Shown: positions 47,926 to 56,543 of the stretch, in pieces
Layout of the letters: each line of letters starts with the position of its first letter
Position numbering within the stretch: the stretch's first letter is position 1
NCBI GenBank assembly: GCA_002454045.1
Contig: DKID01000024.1
Span: 556-64,555, forward strand
From: Nitrospina sp. UBA6727
Lineage (GTDB): Bacteria; Nitrospinota; Nitrospinia; Nitrospinales; VA-1
Length of the DNA: 64,000 nt
Direction of reading: 5' to 3'
Notes under the pieces: model-generated
What the model was told of the DNA's origin: nothing
The model's database searches: none
Seen by the model: the letters and a program-made list of their open reading frames with translations, nothing else
Program-made: the position numbers and the translations under genes

Positions 47926-49347
47926 ATGAAAAAAGTTATCATCGTCGGCGGCGGCATCGCCGGGCTGGCGGCGGCGTACCACATCCAGAGGAAAATATCA
48001 TCGGGGGCTCCGCTGGAATGCTCCCTGCTTGAAAGCGGCAACCAATTCGGCGGAAAAATCGCGACGGAAAGGTCGGACGGATTCGTCATCGAACGGGGCC
48101 CCGATTCATTCATCTCGCAAAAACCCGCGGCCATCCAATTATGCAAACAACTCGGCATCGAAGACCATCTGGTCGGAACCAATCCGAAAACTCCCCGCAC
48201 CTACGTGTACACAGGGGGAAAACTGGTGACCATGCCGGACGGTCTGAGCCTGATGATTCCCACCAAGTTCCTGCCTTTCGCCACGACGCCCCTGTTTAGT
48301 TTGGCGGGAAAAATCCGCATGGCGTGCGATCTTGTGATTCCAAAAAAAGTAGATGACCGCGACGAAAGCCTGGCTTCGTTCGTCCGCAGACGGATGGGCG
48401 AGGAAGCCTTGCGAAAAATGGCCGAACCCATGCTCGCCGGCATTTATGCTGCCGACCCCGAAACCATGAGTATCGACAGCACCTTCCCCATGTTCGTCGA
48501 GACGGAACGCAAACACCGCTCGCTCATTCTCGGAATGCTGGCGAAAAAAAAAGCGCGGCACGGCGTGAACTCCGATGAGCGTCCCGCGAACAACTACACC
48601 TTGTTCATGACCTTGAAAGACGGCTTAGCAAAAATGGTCGAAACGATAATCGAAAAATCCCCGGCCGTTCAGTTTCAGTTAGGAGCGCGGGTAAAATTCA
48701 TTTCCAACGAAGCAGGAAATTGGTGCGTGCATTTAGAAAACGGCGGCGAACAAAAATCCCACGCGCTGATATTAGCGACCCCCGGCCACACCACCGCCCG
48801 GCTCCTGCAACCGATTGCGCCCGACACCGCGGCAACTTTAATGCAAATCAAATATGTTTCCACCGCCACCGTCACCCTTGCGTACAAGAAGGAAAATTTT
48901 TCCCACGCCTTGGATGGATTCGGTTTCGTCGTGCCAAAATGTGAAGGCCGAAACATTCTTGCCTGCACTTGGACTTCATCGAAATTCCCCCACCGAGTTC
49001 CGCAAGGATATGTCATGCTTCGCTGTTATCTCGGCGGCGCGTTGCAGGAAGATGTCGCCGAAAAAGACGAACAAACCTTAGCCACGTTGGTGCGACGGGA
49101 CCTGAAGGAAATTATGGGAATCAAAGAAGAACCCGTGTTCTGCAAAGTTTTTCACAATCGAAAATCCAACGTGCAATACCACGTGAACCATTCCAGACAT
49201 ATTGATTCCGTCATGAAAAATTTAGAACGCCTGCCCGGTTTGTTCCTGGCGGGAAGTGCTTACCGCGGAATCGGGATACCCGATTGCATCCAAAATGGAA
49301 ACCAATCCGCCGAAGCGGCGAGCCAGTTTCTCGCGGGAAAATCCTGA
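47926..49347 (+). CDS. hemG: Protoporphyrinogen oxidase (HemY/HemG flavin type)
   Basis: 473 residues. FAD-dependent oxygen-requiring enzyme oxidising (copro)protoporphyrinogen IX for haem. The dinucleotide-binding motif VIIVGGGIAGLAAAYHI is at the N-terminus, with ESGNQFGGKIATE and ERGPDSFISQKPAAIQL nearby, and the C-terminal FLAGSAYRGIGIPDCIQNG that closes the FAD site. Length fits this family. It lies beside the FIST gene (44 bp downstream), which is not a known partner. An ATG at 47926 fits the usual MKKVIIVGGG start. Confidence 0.92.
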   Translation: MKKVIIVGGGIAGLAAAYHIQRKISSGAPLECSLLESGNQFGGKIATERSDGFVIERGPDSFISQKPAAIQLCKQLGIEDHLVGTNPKTPRTYVYTGGKLVTMPDGLSLMIPTKFLPFATTPLFSLAGKIRMACDLVIPKKVDDRDESLASFVRRRMGEEALRKMAEPMLAGIYAADPETMSIDSTFPMFVETERKHRSLILGMLAKKKARHGVNSDERPANNYTLFMTLKDGLAKMVETIIEKSPAVQFQLGARVKFISNEAGNWCVHLENGGEQKSHALILATPGHTTARLLQPIAPDTAATLMQIKYVSTATVTLAYKKENFSHALDGFGFVVPKCEGRNILACTWTSSKFPHRVPQGYVMLRCYLGGALQEDVAEKDEQTLATLVRRDLKEIMGIKEEPVFCKVFHNRKSNVQYHVNHSRHIDSVMKNLERLPGLFLAGSAYRGIGIPDCIQNGNQSAEAASQFLAGKS

Positions 49348-49391
49348 ACGACGACGCAACGTCTAACATTCAAAACCAAAAAGGAGTTTTT

Positions 49392-50594
49392 ATGAAATGG
49401 GTTTCCGCGCTGTCCCGGCAAACCGACATCGACCGCGCCGTGCAAGAAGTAACCGCAACCGCCATCCGCCAACTTGGCAACGACCACGCCGACTTGACCG
49501 TCCTGTTTGTTTCCCCACAGTTCAGCGAGTTTTACGACAAGATTCACGAATTAGTCAGCCGATATTTCATGCCCGGCTTGTTCTTCGGCTGTTCCGGAGG
49601 AGGCATCATCGGCAACGGCGAAGAGGCGGAACAGCAGGCGGCGCTCAGCATCACCTGCGCAAAACTGCCCAACGTAAAAATTCAGCCGATACAATTTGAC
49701 ACCAACGACCTGCCAGACCAAGACACATCCCCCGCCGTCTGGAGAAAGTGGTTGAAGGTGGACGTGGAAGACAAACCGCATTTCGTTTTTCTGGCAGACC
49801 CCTTTTCGTTCCGCGGCGAAGAGTTTTTGGCGGGCGTGGACTTCGCCTATCCCGGCAGCAAAAAAATTGGCGGACTCGCCAGCGGCGCGCAGGCGCAAGG
49901 TGGCAACGCCCTGTATCTCGGCGATAAAATCTACCGTAGCGGATTGGTCGGGGTCGCGCTGAGCGGCGACATCGAAGTTGACACCATCGTCGCGCAAGGG
50001 TGTCGTCCCATCGGCGAGCCGATGCAAATCACCCAGTGCGAGCGAACCTTGTTGAAGGAGTTAGCGGGGAAGCCGCCGTTGCAAGTGATTCAGAAACTCC
50101 ACGAAACTTTATCGGACGCCGACAAAAATCTGATTCAAACTTCTCTGTTTCTGGGAATAGAAATGGACGCCATGAAAGACAACCCGCAACAAGGAGATTT
50201 TCTCATCCGCAATTTAATGGGAGCCGACCGAGAGAGCGGAGCCTTGACCATCGGCGCCATACTAAGAAACGGGCAACTGGTACAGTTTCATCTCCGCGAT
50301 AAAAAAATGTCGGCGGAAGATCTCAACGTCATGTTGACCCGTTATCGGAAACAGGGCAACGCCGAAAACGCCAAGGGCGCCTTGTTGTTTTCCTGCTTAG
50401 GTCGCGGAAAATATCTTTACGGCAAAGCCAATCACGACACCGATATGTTCCGCGATAAACTGGGCGAGATTCCGCTGGGGGGATTTTTCTGCAACGGAGA
50501 AATTGGGCCCGTGGGGCGCACTACTTTTTTACACGGATACACCAGTTCGTTCGGCATTTTCCGTCCCGCAACTCCGCGCCCGCCGAAGGAATAA
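49392..50594 (+). CDS. FIST-domain protein
   Basis: 400 residues. FIST_N (SPQFSEFYDKIHELVSRYF, FFGCSGGGIIGNGEE; GGLASGAQAQGG) followed by FIST_C (QGCRPIGEPMQIT...; ALLFSCLGRG, LGEIPLGGFFCNGEIGPVG). FIST domains are small-ligand sensors, often fused to signalling modules; here the protein is the bare domain pair. RBS AAAAAGGAG precedes the ATG by 8 bp. Ligand unknown; amino acids are the usual prediction. It sits 41 bp before the metallo-beta-lactamase-fold gene, possibly in one transcript. Confidence 0.9.
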   Translation: MKWVSALSRQTDIDRAVQEVTATAIRQLGNDHADLTVLFVSPQFSEFYDKIHELVSRYFMPGLFFGCSGGGIIGNGEEAEQQAALSITCAKLPNVKIQPIQFDTNDLPDQDTSPAVWRKWLKVDVEDKPHFVFLADPFSFRGEEFLAGVDFAYPGSKKIGGLASGAQAQGGNALYLGDKIYRSGLVGVALSGDIEVDTIVAQGCRPIGEPMQITQCERTLLKELAGKPPLQVIQKLHETLSDADKNLIQTSLFLGIEMDAMKDNPQQGDFLIRNLMGADRESGALTIGAILRNGQLVQFHLRDKKMSAEDLNVMLTRYRKQGNAENAKGALLFSCLGRGKYLYGKANHDTDMFRDKLGEIPLGGFFCNGEIGPVGRTTFLHGYTSSFGIFRPATPRPPKE

Positions 50595-50634
50595 AAAACT
50601 ATTGCGCGTTGGCTTCACGCCGCGCGGAGGATTT

Positions 50635-51387
50635 ATGAACGTCACCATACTGGGCTCCGGCACCGCGGTGCCATCGTTGGCGCGCAATTCATCCGGCGTG
50701 CTCATTCGGGACGAAGGCGTCAACACCCTAATCGATTTCGGCTACGGAACTCTGAAACAACTTTTGCATTTGGAAATTACCTACCACGACATTGACCGGA
50801 TTTTTTTTACTCATAACCACCCCGACCATATGTGCGATTTGATCCCATTTTTATTCGCGTCGCGCTACCATCCCGCCGCGAGAAAAAAGGATTTGGAGAT
50901 TGTGGCGGGACGCGGGTTTCAGGATTTTTTCGACAAACTTATTGCCGCGTTCAAGCATTGGCTCGTCCCAACCGAATACCAAATCCGCGTCACGGAAATT
51001 GATGAAGGGACGAAAAATTTTGGTAGCCACCGAGTCACCTTCAAAAAAGTCCGGCATATAGAAATGAGCCGAGGCTACCGATTTGAAAATCCCGCCGGCA
51101 AGACGGTGGCGTTATCTGGCGACACCGATTATTGCCAGAGCATGGTTGAATTAGGCAAGGGCGCCGACCTCATGATTCTGGAATGCGCGATGCCGGACGG
51201 GGGAAAAATCGCCGGGCATTTAGTTCCATCGTTGGCGGGCAAGTTGGCGAAAGAAGCCGATTGCAAAAAACTTTGTCTCACTCATTTTTACCCGCCCTGC
51301 GATATGGACGCCATGCGCGAAACCGTATCCGCCATCTACGGCGGCGAATTGGTTTTGGCGCGTGACCTCATGCAGTTTCAATTGTAG
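50635..51387 (+). CDS. Metallo-beta-lactamase-fold hydrolase (RNase Z-like)
   Basis: 250 residues. N-terminus MNVTILGSGTAVPS and metal motif FFTHNHPDH (HxHxDH) are clear; later metal residues are in LSGDTDYC, LECAMPDGGK and LTHFYPPCD. The TILGSGTAVPSLARNSSG layout recalls RNase Z/ElaC and arylsulfatase-like groups, but tRNA 3' processing is only a possibility. GGAGG lies just before the ATG at 50635. Downstream is a GC-rich low-complexity array and then a convergent small membrane gene. Confidence 0.88.
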   Translation: MNVTILGSGTAVPSLARNSSGVLIRDEGVNTLIDFGYGTLKQLLHLEITYHDIDRIFFTHNHPDHMCDLIPFLFASRYHPAARKKDLEIVAGRGFQDFFDKLIAAFKHWLVPTEYQIRVTEIDEGTKNFGSHRVTFKKVRHIEMSRGYRFENPAGKTVALSGDTDYCQSMVELGKGADLMILECAMPDGGKIAGHLVPSLAGKLAKEADCKKLCLTHFYPPCDMDAMRETVSAIYGGELVLARDLMQFQL

Positions 51388-51397
51388 CGGGAAGGTT

Positions 51398-51450
51398 TTC
51401 GTGGCGGCGGCGGTGAGATGACGGCGGCGGGATAACGACGGCGCCGTCGA
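51398..51450. repeat. GC-rich low-complexity repeat
   Basis: GGCGGCGGCGGTGAGATGACGGCGGCGGGATAACGACGGCGCC-type array, of the same composition as the intergenic repeats elsewhere in the window, directly after the metallo-beta-lactamase-fold gene. Confidence 0.5.
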
Positions 51451-51485
51451 TTTTTTTGCGCGACCGTCAAACAAAAAACCGCCGC

Positions 51486-51659
51486 CTAACTTTTTCCTCC
51501 TCTTCGGTCTTCGATAAAATCCACCAGTAGCATAAAGAGTCGGATGACGGCGAGAGTTGCAAACAAGCCGAACAAAAGTTGCAACATCGGCGGCAACGCG
51601 GCGATAAAATTTTTGATGCTGTCTACGAGGTAGTCCATATTTTTGGTGAAGAGGTTCAT
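51486..51659 (-). CDS. 57-residue single-pass membrane protein
   Basis: Frame from ATG at 51659 to TAG at 51486. It has a polar N-terminus (MNLFTKNMDYLVDSIKNF), a long hydrophobic segment (IAALPPMLQLLFGLFATLAVIRLFMLLV, about 19-46) and a charged tail ending DRRGGKS. The segment could form a long or kinked membrane helix. The ribosome binding signal AAAGGA sits directly against the ATG, so start choice is uncertain. Function unknown; it is convergent with the metallo-beta-lactamase-fold gene. Confidence 0.45.
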   Translation of the reverse strand: MNLFTKNMDYLVDSIKNFIAALPPMLQLLFGLFATLAVIRLFMLLVDFIEDRRGGKS

Positions 51660-51726
51660 TCCTTTTTCTGCGGTATAATCTGCGGTATAATTTGTAGCAA
51701 CCGCTCAATCACAAAAAGGGTGAGCC

Positions 51727-52215
51727 ATGCCAGCTTTATCATATTTCACTTCGGCAATCTTCCTTGTTTTTGTTCTCAATATTTTCCCCGTCGCGGCGGC
51801 AGGTTTTATCGACAACCAAAATGGCACCGTGACCGATTCCAATACTGGTTTAGTTTGGCAGAAAGGCGACTCCTTTCACGAATTGAAAAAAGGACTCAAC
51901 TGGTACGAAGCGTTGGAATATATCACGCAAAAAAATTCGGAAAAGTTCGCGGGCTACGAGGACTGGCATCTGCCCACCCTGAACGAATTAAACCAACTGT
52001 GGACCTCTGCGGGAAAAATAAAAAGCAAGAACGAAGAAACGCTTGGGCTTCCCCCAGAGTTTGACGGCGGCGGAAGTTATTATATCTGGACCGGGGACGA
52101 ACGCGGACTAGACCACGCCTGGTATTTTGGTCTCGGTCAGAAAGAAAATTATTTCAACCTGAAAGATTTGGCGGACTTGGAACAAGGTGTCAAAATGGTC
52201 CACTCACGACCGTGA
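51727..52215 (+). CDS. DUF1566 (Lcl C-terminal domain) exported protein
   Basis: 162 residues. A signal peptide (SYFTSAIFLVFVLNIFPVAAA, cleavage after AAA) is followed by a DUF1566 core: FIDNQNGTVTDSNTGLVWQKG, YEDWHLPTLNELNQLWTSAG and YYIWTGDE. It is followed 49 bp later by the cytochrome c gene on the same strand, so it could be expressed with it. Role unknown; the second copy at 17715-18140 has no signal peptide. Confidence 0.78.
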   Translation: MPALSYFTSAIFLVFVLNIFPVAAAGFIDNQNGTVTDSNTGLVWQKGDSFHELKKGLNWYEALEYITQKNSEKFAGYEDWHLPTLNELNQLWTSAGKIKSKNEETLGLPPEFDGGGSYYIWTGDERGLDHAWYFGLGQKENYFNLKDLADLEQGVKMVHSRP

Positions 52216-52264
52216 GCGCGCGAAGCAAACCACTCGGCGCGGTCATCGTGACGGAGGTGACGGT

Positions 52265-53971
52265 ATGAAGCCAGGATTTTTTCGAGCGAAGTTTATTGCG
52301 CTGGTGTTGGCGGGTTGGTGCTACGCCCCTTCATCCCCGATGGCGCAAGAACATGAAATGGATCACGGGGCAATGGACCACGGGACGATGGACCACGGCG
52401 GGACAACGCCCGGGCAGGAATACCGGGTCGATGAACCCGCGGACCACGGCGACGCGCACCACGAAGAAAATTTGTTCCGCACCCGAGGGTCGCACGACCA
52501 AGCCGACCAACACAAGCCGGAAGACGTGGACCCCAAAACTCTGCTGGCCCGCGGTCGCAACATTTACATGCACATGTGCGTGTTCTGTCACGGAGTGGAC
52601 GGCAACGGCGGTGGCCAAGCGGTTGAATATTTGTACCCATGGCCGCGGGATTTTAGAGCCGGGATTTTTAAGTTCCGCACCACCCCCACAGGCACACTTC
52701 CCCGCGACGAAGATTTGTACCGCACTATCATAAACGGCGTTCCCGGTACCTCCATGCCCGCGTGGAAAGACGCGCTAAGTCCCCAAGATACCTGGGCGGT
52801 GATTCATCATATTAAAAACTTTTCCGCGCGATTTAAAAACGAACCGCAGGGCGAACAAATCGCAATCGCCGACCCCATTCCTTCTTCGCCGGCGTTGGTC
52901 GCTCGCGGCGAAAAACTTTTCAGAAGTTTGAAATGCGTTCGCTGCCACGGAGAATCTTTACGCGGCGACGGCGAGTTAGCCGAGTCGCTCATGGACGCTT
53001 GGAAACATGCCGTGTTCGTGCACGACATTACCAATCCGCATTCTTTCAAGGGCGGGCACGAGCCGGCAGATCTTTTCAGAACCATCACCGCGGGAATGGA
53101 CGGAACGCCCATGGGTTCGTACATCCACGTCCCGGAAAAAGATCGTTGGGCGCTGGTACATTATATTCGTTCCAAGTCGGTGAAGGAATTTAAGGAGGCG
53201 GAATTTGAAACGGATATTTTCTCGCTCCCCGTTGATGTGGAACTGAGCACCGACCCGTTTAGTCCAGTGTGGAAAGACGTTGCCAGCACAAGCCTGGTGT
53301 TGCGCCCGTTATCCGCGCGGCGGGAAGCGGTGGAATTCGTCAGCGTCGCTTCGGTAAATAACGGCGAGCAACTAGCGATTCGCCTGCAATGGGAAGACCC
53401 AACTCACAACGCTTTTTCGGAACTACATTCCGATACATTTCGAGATGGCGCGGCGGTACAGTTTGCGTTGGGCGCGACGACGCTTCATACCCACGGTCAC
53501 AACGAACCATTTTTCGGGATGGGCAACCGCAACAAACCGGTTAACATCTGGCATTGGAAAGCCGGCTTGGAAGAAGCCCTCGAAGCCGAAGACGATCTGG
53601 AATATGCCGGTGGCGGCGTGGATATGGACGCGTTGATTTTCGGCGACATCATCGCCGAATCTTTCTCTCGCGTTAGTGCCGCTGGCGAAAATCCCGTGGA
53701 AGAAATGAACGCGGAAGGGTTCGGCACCGTCACGCCGCAGCCTCCCGAAAATCAAAACGTGGAAGGCGCCGGGGAATGGAAGGATGGAGTTTGGACGGTG
53801 GTCTTTCTCCGCGACATGCCGAAAACCGGGAAGTGGGACGTGGACTTCGCGCAACGCATTGACCCGGCGCTAATGGCGTTCGCGATTTGGGACGGCGTCA
53901 AGGAAGACCGGAACGGACGCAAAGTGATCAGCGTCTGGCAACGTTTCAAAATTAAGAAACCGACGCCTTGA
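52265..53971 (+). CDS. Dihaem cytochrome c with C-terminal ethylbenzene-dehydrogenase/NxrC-like haem domain
   Basis: 568 residues. A signal peptide is followed by a His/Met-rich stretch with three MDHG repeats (about 30-46). Two class-I cytochrome c domains follow: CVFCHG (Cys105, Cys108, His109) with GTSMPAW (Met164) and CVRCHG (Cys224, Cys227, His228) with a distal TPMGSY. The C-terminal 200 residues (QWEDPTHN, NIWHWKAGLEEAL, WKDGVWTVVFLRDM) resemble the haem-binding domain of ethylbenzene dehydrogenase gamma and NxrC. The protein is periplasmic, probably an electron carrier for nitrite oxidation. GGAGG precedes the ATG at 52265. Confidence 0.85.
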   Translation: MKPGFFRAKFIALVLAGWCYAPSSPMAQEHEMDHGAMDHGTMDHGGTTPGQEYRVDEPADHGDAHHEENLFRTRGSHDQADQHKPEDVDPKTLLARGRNIYMHMCVFCHGVDGNGGGQAVEYLYPWPRDFRAGIFKFRTTPTGTLPRDEDLYRTIINGVPGTSMPAWKDALSPQDTWAVIHHIKNFSARFKNEPQGEQIAIADPIPSSPALVARGEKLFRSLKCVRCHGESLRGDGELAESLMDAWKHAVFVHDITNPHSFKGGHEPADLFRTITAGMDGTPMGSYIHVPEKDRWALVHYIRSKSVKEFKEAEFETDIFSLPVDVELSTDPFSPVWKDVASTSLVLRPLSARREAVEFVSVASVNNGEQLAIRLQWEDPTHNAFSELHSDTFRDGAAVQFALGATTLHTHGHNEPFFGMGNRNKPVNIWHWKAGLEEALEAEDDLEYAGGGVDMDALIFGDIIAESFSRVSAAGENPVEEMNAEGFGTVTPQPPENQNVEGAGEWKDGVWTVVFLRDMPKTGKWDVDFAQRIDPALMAFAIWDGVKEDRNGRKVISVWQRFKIKKPTP

Positions 53972-55254
53972 AAAAAAAAGCCCGCGACGGCGGCATAGTT
54001 TTTCCAACTTTTCTTATTTTCCTCGCTCCCCTTATTTTTATAATCCCCGCGCCGCAAGCAAAAGAGTCGGCGGGGTTAGGCGAATTGAACCGACTGATTC
54101 AACTTCACCCGCCGCAAAAATTTCAGGAAGGCATCGCCGCAGGTCCATCCAAAAAAATAAAACTCCTGCCGAAAAGTGAAGCAACCGTTTTCGCAATTCC
54201 CGGATTCGAAACTTATGGTTGCGAGGAGTGCCACCGCGCAGAGCCACTGTTGGAGCGGTCTATCAGCCGCATGCGGAAATCGCTGCGCCGCCTATCCTCC
54301 ATTCATCCCAACCTTCCGCCGCCGCCGTTGCGACAATTCATCATCCAATCGTGGTCGGACGAATGGTTGCGCCGCGGTCAGTTTGCGCACGCGACTTTTG
54401 ACACGGTTCGCATTTTCCCCGCGGCGATTCTGATAGACAGCCGGGTGTATGGAAACGCCACCCACCTGCATGAGTCCCTGCATTTGACGCAACCGTTTTT
54501 TGGCATCGCCAATGAGTTGGAAGCGTACGCGTTAAATATTCGCGCCGACCCGCGGTTCCTGCTTTTGAATTTTCCTTATTTTGCCGACACCGTGACGGCG
54601 TTTTTTATCGCGGATTTTCCCGACATCCTCGAGCGATTTTTTTCCCGCGAAGTGAAAGAGGGGACGACCGTCCCCAGAGAGGCACAGTGGTTTTCGATGC
54701 CGTTCGAAGTTGACACGTTGAACCGCGTCGCGGCGGCGATAAAAAATTTGGCGCCGGCGTTGCGAGAAATGTCGCGGCTAAACCGAGAGCATCCTCTGGA
54801 GTCCGCTTATCTCGCGGAGCAGACCCGCGCCGTTTCGCTGTTGCTTGACATCGCGGCGGCGAAAGTCCTGCCCCTTCCACCGTTGGCCGTGGATTCCGCG
54901 GCGCGGGATGAAGCGTTTTCCATTTTGGCTCGGCAGTTCAACAAACTCGACAACACCCGGCTGGGTTATCGCATCGACCGCAAGCGGGAGGCTTTGATGA
55001 CGATGACTCATCGTCTGCGGTTGACGGATTCGGCGACGCGACTGGGAATTTATTTTCGGTTTTTGAAGCAACGGTTCGTCGCGGCGGATGGAAAAATAAA
55101 ACTGGTTGTGCCCAACGAAAAAGATTTCAATTCGTTCGTCGAGAAAAAACGCCGCGACATTGCGAAAATGGCGGACTCTCCAAAACTCACCGCGGTGGAA
55201 AAAGAAGGGGCGTTGCGAATGTTGAATACGATTTTGGACAAGCGGAAGTTTTGA
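53968..55254 (+). CDS. Exported monohaem protein with HExxH metallopeptidase-like motif
   Basis: 428 residues. An N-terminal signal segment (IVFPTFLIFLAPLIFIIPAPQA) is followed by one haem site CEECH (Cys85, Cys88, His89) and, at 168-172, an HESLH sequence (HExxH) with acidic NELEA (Glu183/Glu185) downstream, as in zinc-dependent gluzincins. The rest shows no named domain. It starts with a TTG whose last two bases overlap the TGA of the cytochrome gene, so the two are probably translated together. I cannot assign a function; a haem-tethered peptidase or structural partner are possibilities. Confidence 0.6.
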   Translation: MKKKARDGGIVFPTFLIFLAPLIFIIPAPQAKESAGLGELNRLIQLHPPQKFQEGIAAGPSKKIKLLPKSEATVFAIPGFETYGCEECHRAEPLLERSISRMRKSLRRLSSIHPNLPPPPLRQFIIQSWSDEWLRRGQFAHATFDTVRIFPAAILIDSRVYGNATHLHESLHLTQPFFGIANELEAYALNIRADPRFLLLNFPYFADTVTAFFIADFPDILERFFSREVKEGTTVPREAQWFSMPFEVDTLNRVAAAIKNLAPALREMSRLNREHPLESAYLAEQTRAVSLLLDIAAAKVLPLPPLAVDSAARDEAFSILARQFNKLDNTRLGYRIDRKREALMTMTHRLRLTDSATRLGIYFRFLKQRFVAADGKIKLVVPNEKDFNSFVEKKRRDIAKMADSPKLTAVEKEGALRMLNTILDKRKF

Positions 55255-55272
55255 CCGTTGCGAAAAAAAGTT

Positions 55273-55377
55273 GCGCAAAGTTTTTCGCGCGGAGTTTTCC
55301 GCGGCGAGATTTTTCCGCGCAAAGTTTCCGCGCAAAGTTTCCGCGCCGTTTTTTCCGCGGCGTTTTTTTTCGCGCTG
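55273..55377. repeat. Tandem imperfect repeat of GCGCAAAGTTT and TTCCGCGGCG units
   Basis: GCGCAAAGTTT occurs at 55273, and CGCGCAAAGTTTC-type units recur at about 55317 and 55330; they are interleaved with TTTTCCGCGGCG units. It lies between the convergent HExxH gene and nuoB. No gene or classic terminator is visible. Confidence 0.5.
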
Positions 55378-55421
55378 CAAGTTGGCTCCCCGCAACGCGG
55401 GTCAACCCCGCGCGGCGCAGG

Positions 55422-55955
55422 TTAAAGTTTGCTGGCGGGGGTGACGAGGGCGGGCCCTTTCACGTGGTCTTCCAAAGTTTCCGCTTGCACTTTGTCTTGC
55501 AGTTTCATCAAGGCGTCAATCACCATTTCGGGTCGCGGCGGGCATCCGGGAATATAAACGTCGACGGGGATGAGCGTGTCAATTCCCATCACGGTGGCGT
55601 AGTTGTCGTAGAATCCGCCCGAAACTGTACACACTCCGTAGGCGACGACCCATTTTGGTTCGGCCATTTGGTTATAAACTTTGGTGAGAATGGGCGCCTG
55701 TTTGTGGCTGATGGTGCCCACCACCATGAGCAGGTCGGCCTGCCGCGGCGAAAACCGCGGGAACGCCGCGCCCATTCGGTCGAGGTCGTATCGGGGACCG
55801 GCCACGGACATGAACTCCATCCCGCAACACGCGGTGATGAAGGGGTAAATAAAAAACGAAAACTTCCGCGCCCAGTTTATCGCCTGGGTCATTTGTGTGA
55901 CGATCACGTTGTTGCCGAGATTCATCTCGGTCTCGGTTCTGTATAATCCAGCCAT
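55422..55955 (-). CDS. nuoB: NADH-quinone oxidoreductase subunit B
   Basis: 177 residues. Carries the N2 [4Fe-4S] cluster nearest the quinone. Four ligands are present: the tandem ACC (Cys43, Cys44), Cys109 in GVCTVSGGFYDNYA and Cys138 in GCPPRPE. The segment around the tandem Cys (FITACCGMEFMS) is unusual versus the common LACCxVEMM. No other nuo genes adjoin it, so complex I genes are split or this copy is separate. It is an integral contact subunit at the membrane-arm junction. Confidence 0.93.
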   Translation of the reverse strand: MAGLYRTETEMNLGNNVIVTQMTQAINWARKFSFFIYPFITACCGMEFMSVAGPRYDLDRMGAAFPRFSPRQADLLMVVGTISHKQAPILTKVYNQMAEPKWVVAYGVCTVSGGFYDNYATVMGIDTLIPVDVYIPGCPPRPEMVIDALMKLQDKVQAETLEDHVKGPALVTPASKL

Positions 55956-56099
55956 GTTGTCAACTCCATGAACTAAGGTTCGTCCTCTATTCTAAAGTAT
56001 TTGCCGCCAAACATCCAAGAAAAAACTTCCGCGCCTTCCGCATTGTGAATTGCTGACGAATGCGTTACGCTGACGGTCAACGAAAACGGCGGGCAACTG

Positions 56100-56483
56100 A
56101 TGGTCAAGTTTTGCTTACAGTGCAAGAACGCGTTCTGGGGCGGGCAACATTGCCCGAAATGTCCCGGCGAAATCGCGTTGCTCGACGCCGCCTTGCCCGA
56201 GAATAAAAAATATCTTTCGCAACTCAATATCGATGTGCGGCCGAAATATTACGCGCGCAGTTCCATGTTGCTTGCCTGTTTCGGATTCGTGATGGCGTTG
56301 CCGCTCGGCGCCTTTGTTTTTTTGCGCGGACTATCTTCCTCCGGCAATGTTGAACTGTGGGCCGGCGTCGCCGTCGGCACCATCGTTTTCATCGCGTGGG
56401 GATGTTGGTATCTCGCCCACCGACTCTTCGACAAACAAATGGAAGACGTCGAGACCGAAGATAAAGAGCCGCAGTTGGACTAA
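56100..56483 (+). CDS. Zinc-ribbon membrane protein
   Basis: 127 residues. An N-terminal zinc ribbon FCLQC ... HCPKC is followed by two membrane helices (SMLLACFGFVMALPLGAFVFL and LWAGVAVGTIVFIAWGCWYLA) and an acidic tail. Function unknown. The start at 56100 follows a weak AACTG-type site; the upstream region holds the divergent nuoB start. Confidence 0.65.
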   Translation: MVKFCLQCKNAFWGGQHCPKCPGEIALLDAALPENKKYLSQLNIDVRPKYYARSSMLLACFGFVMALPLGAFVFLRGLSSSGNVELWAGVAVGTIVFIAWGCWYLAHRLFDKQMEDVETEDKEPQLD

Positions 56484-56543
56484 CGCCGGCGTCATCGCGT
56501 CGTCATCACCGTCACCGCGGCGGCATTTTCGTCGCCCGCGTTT

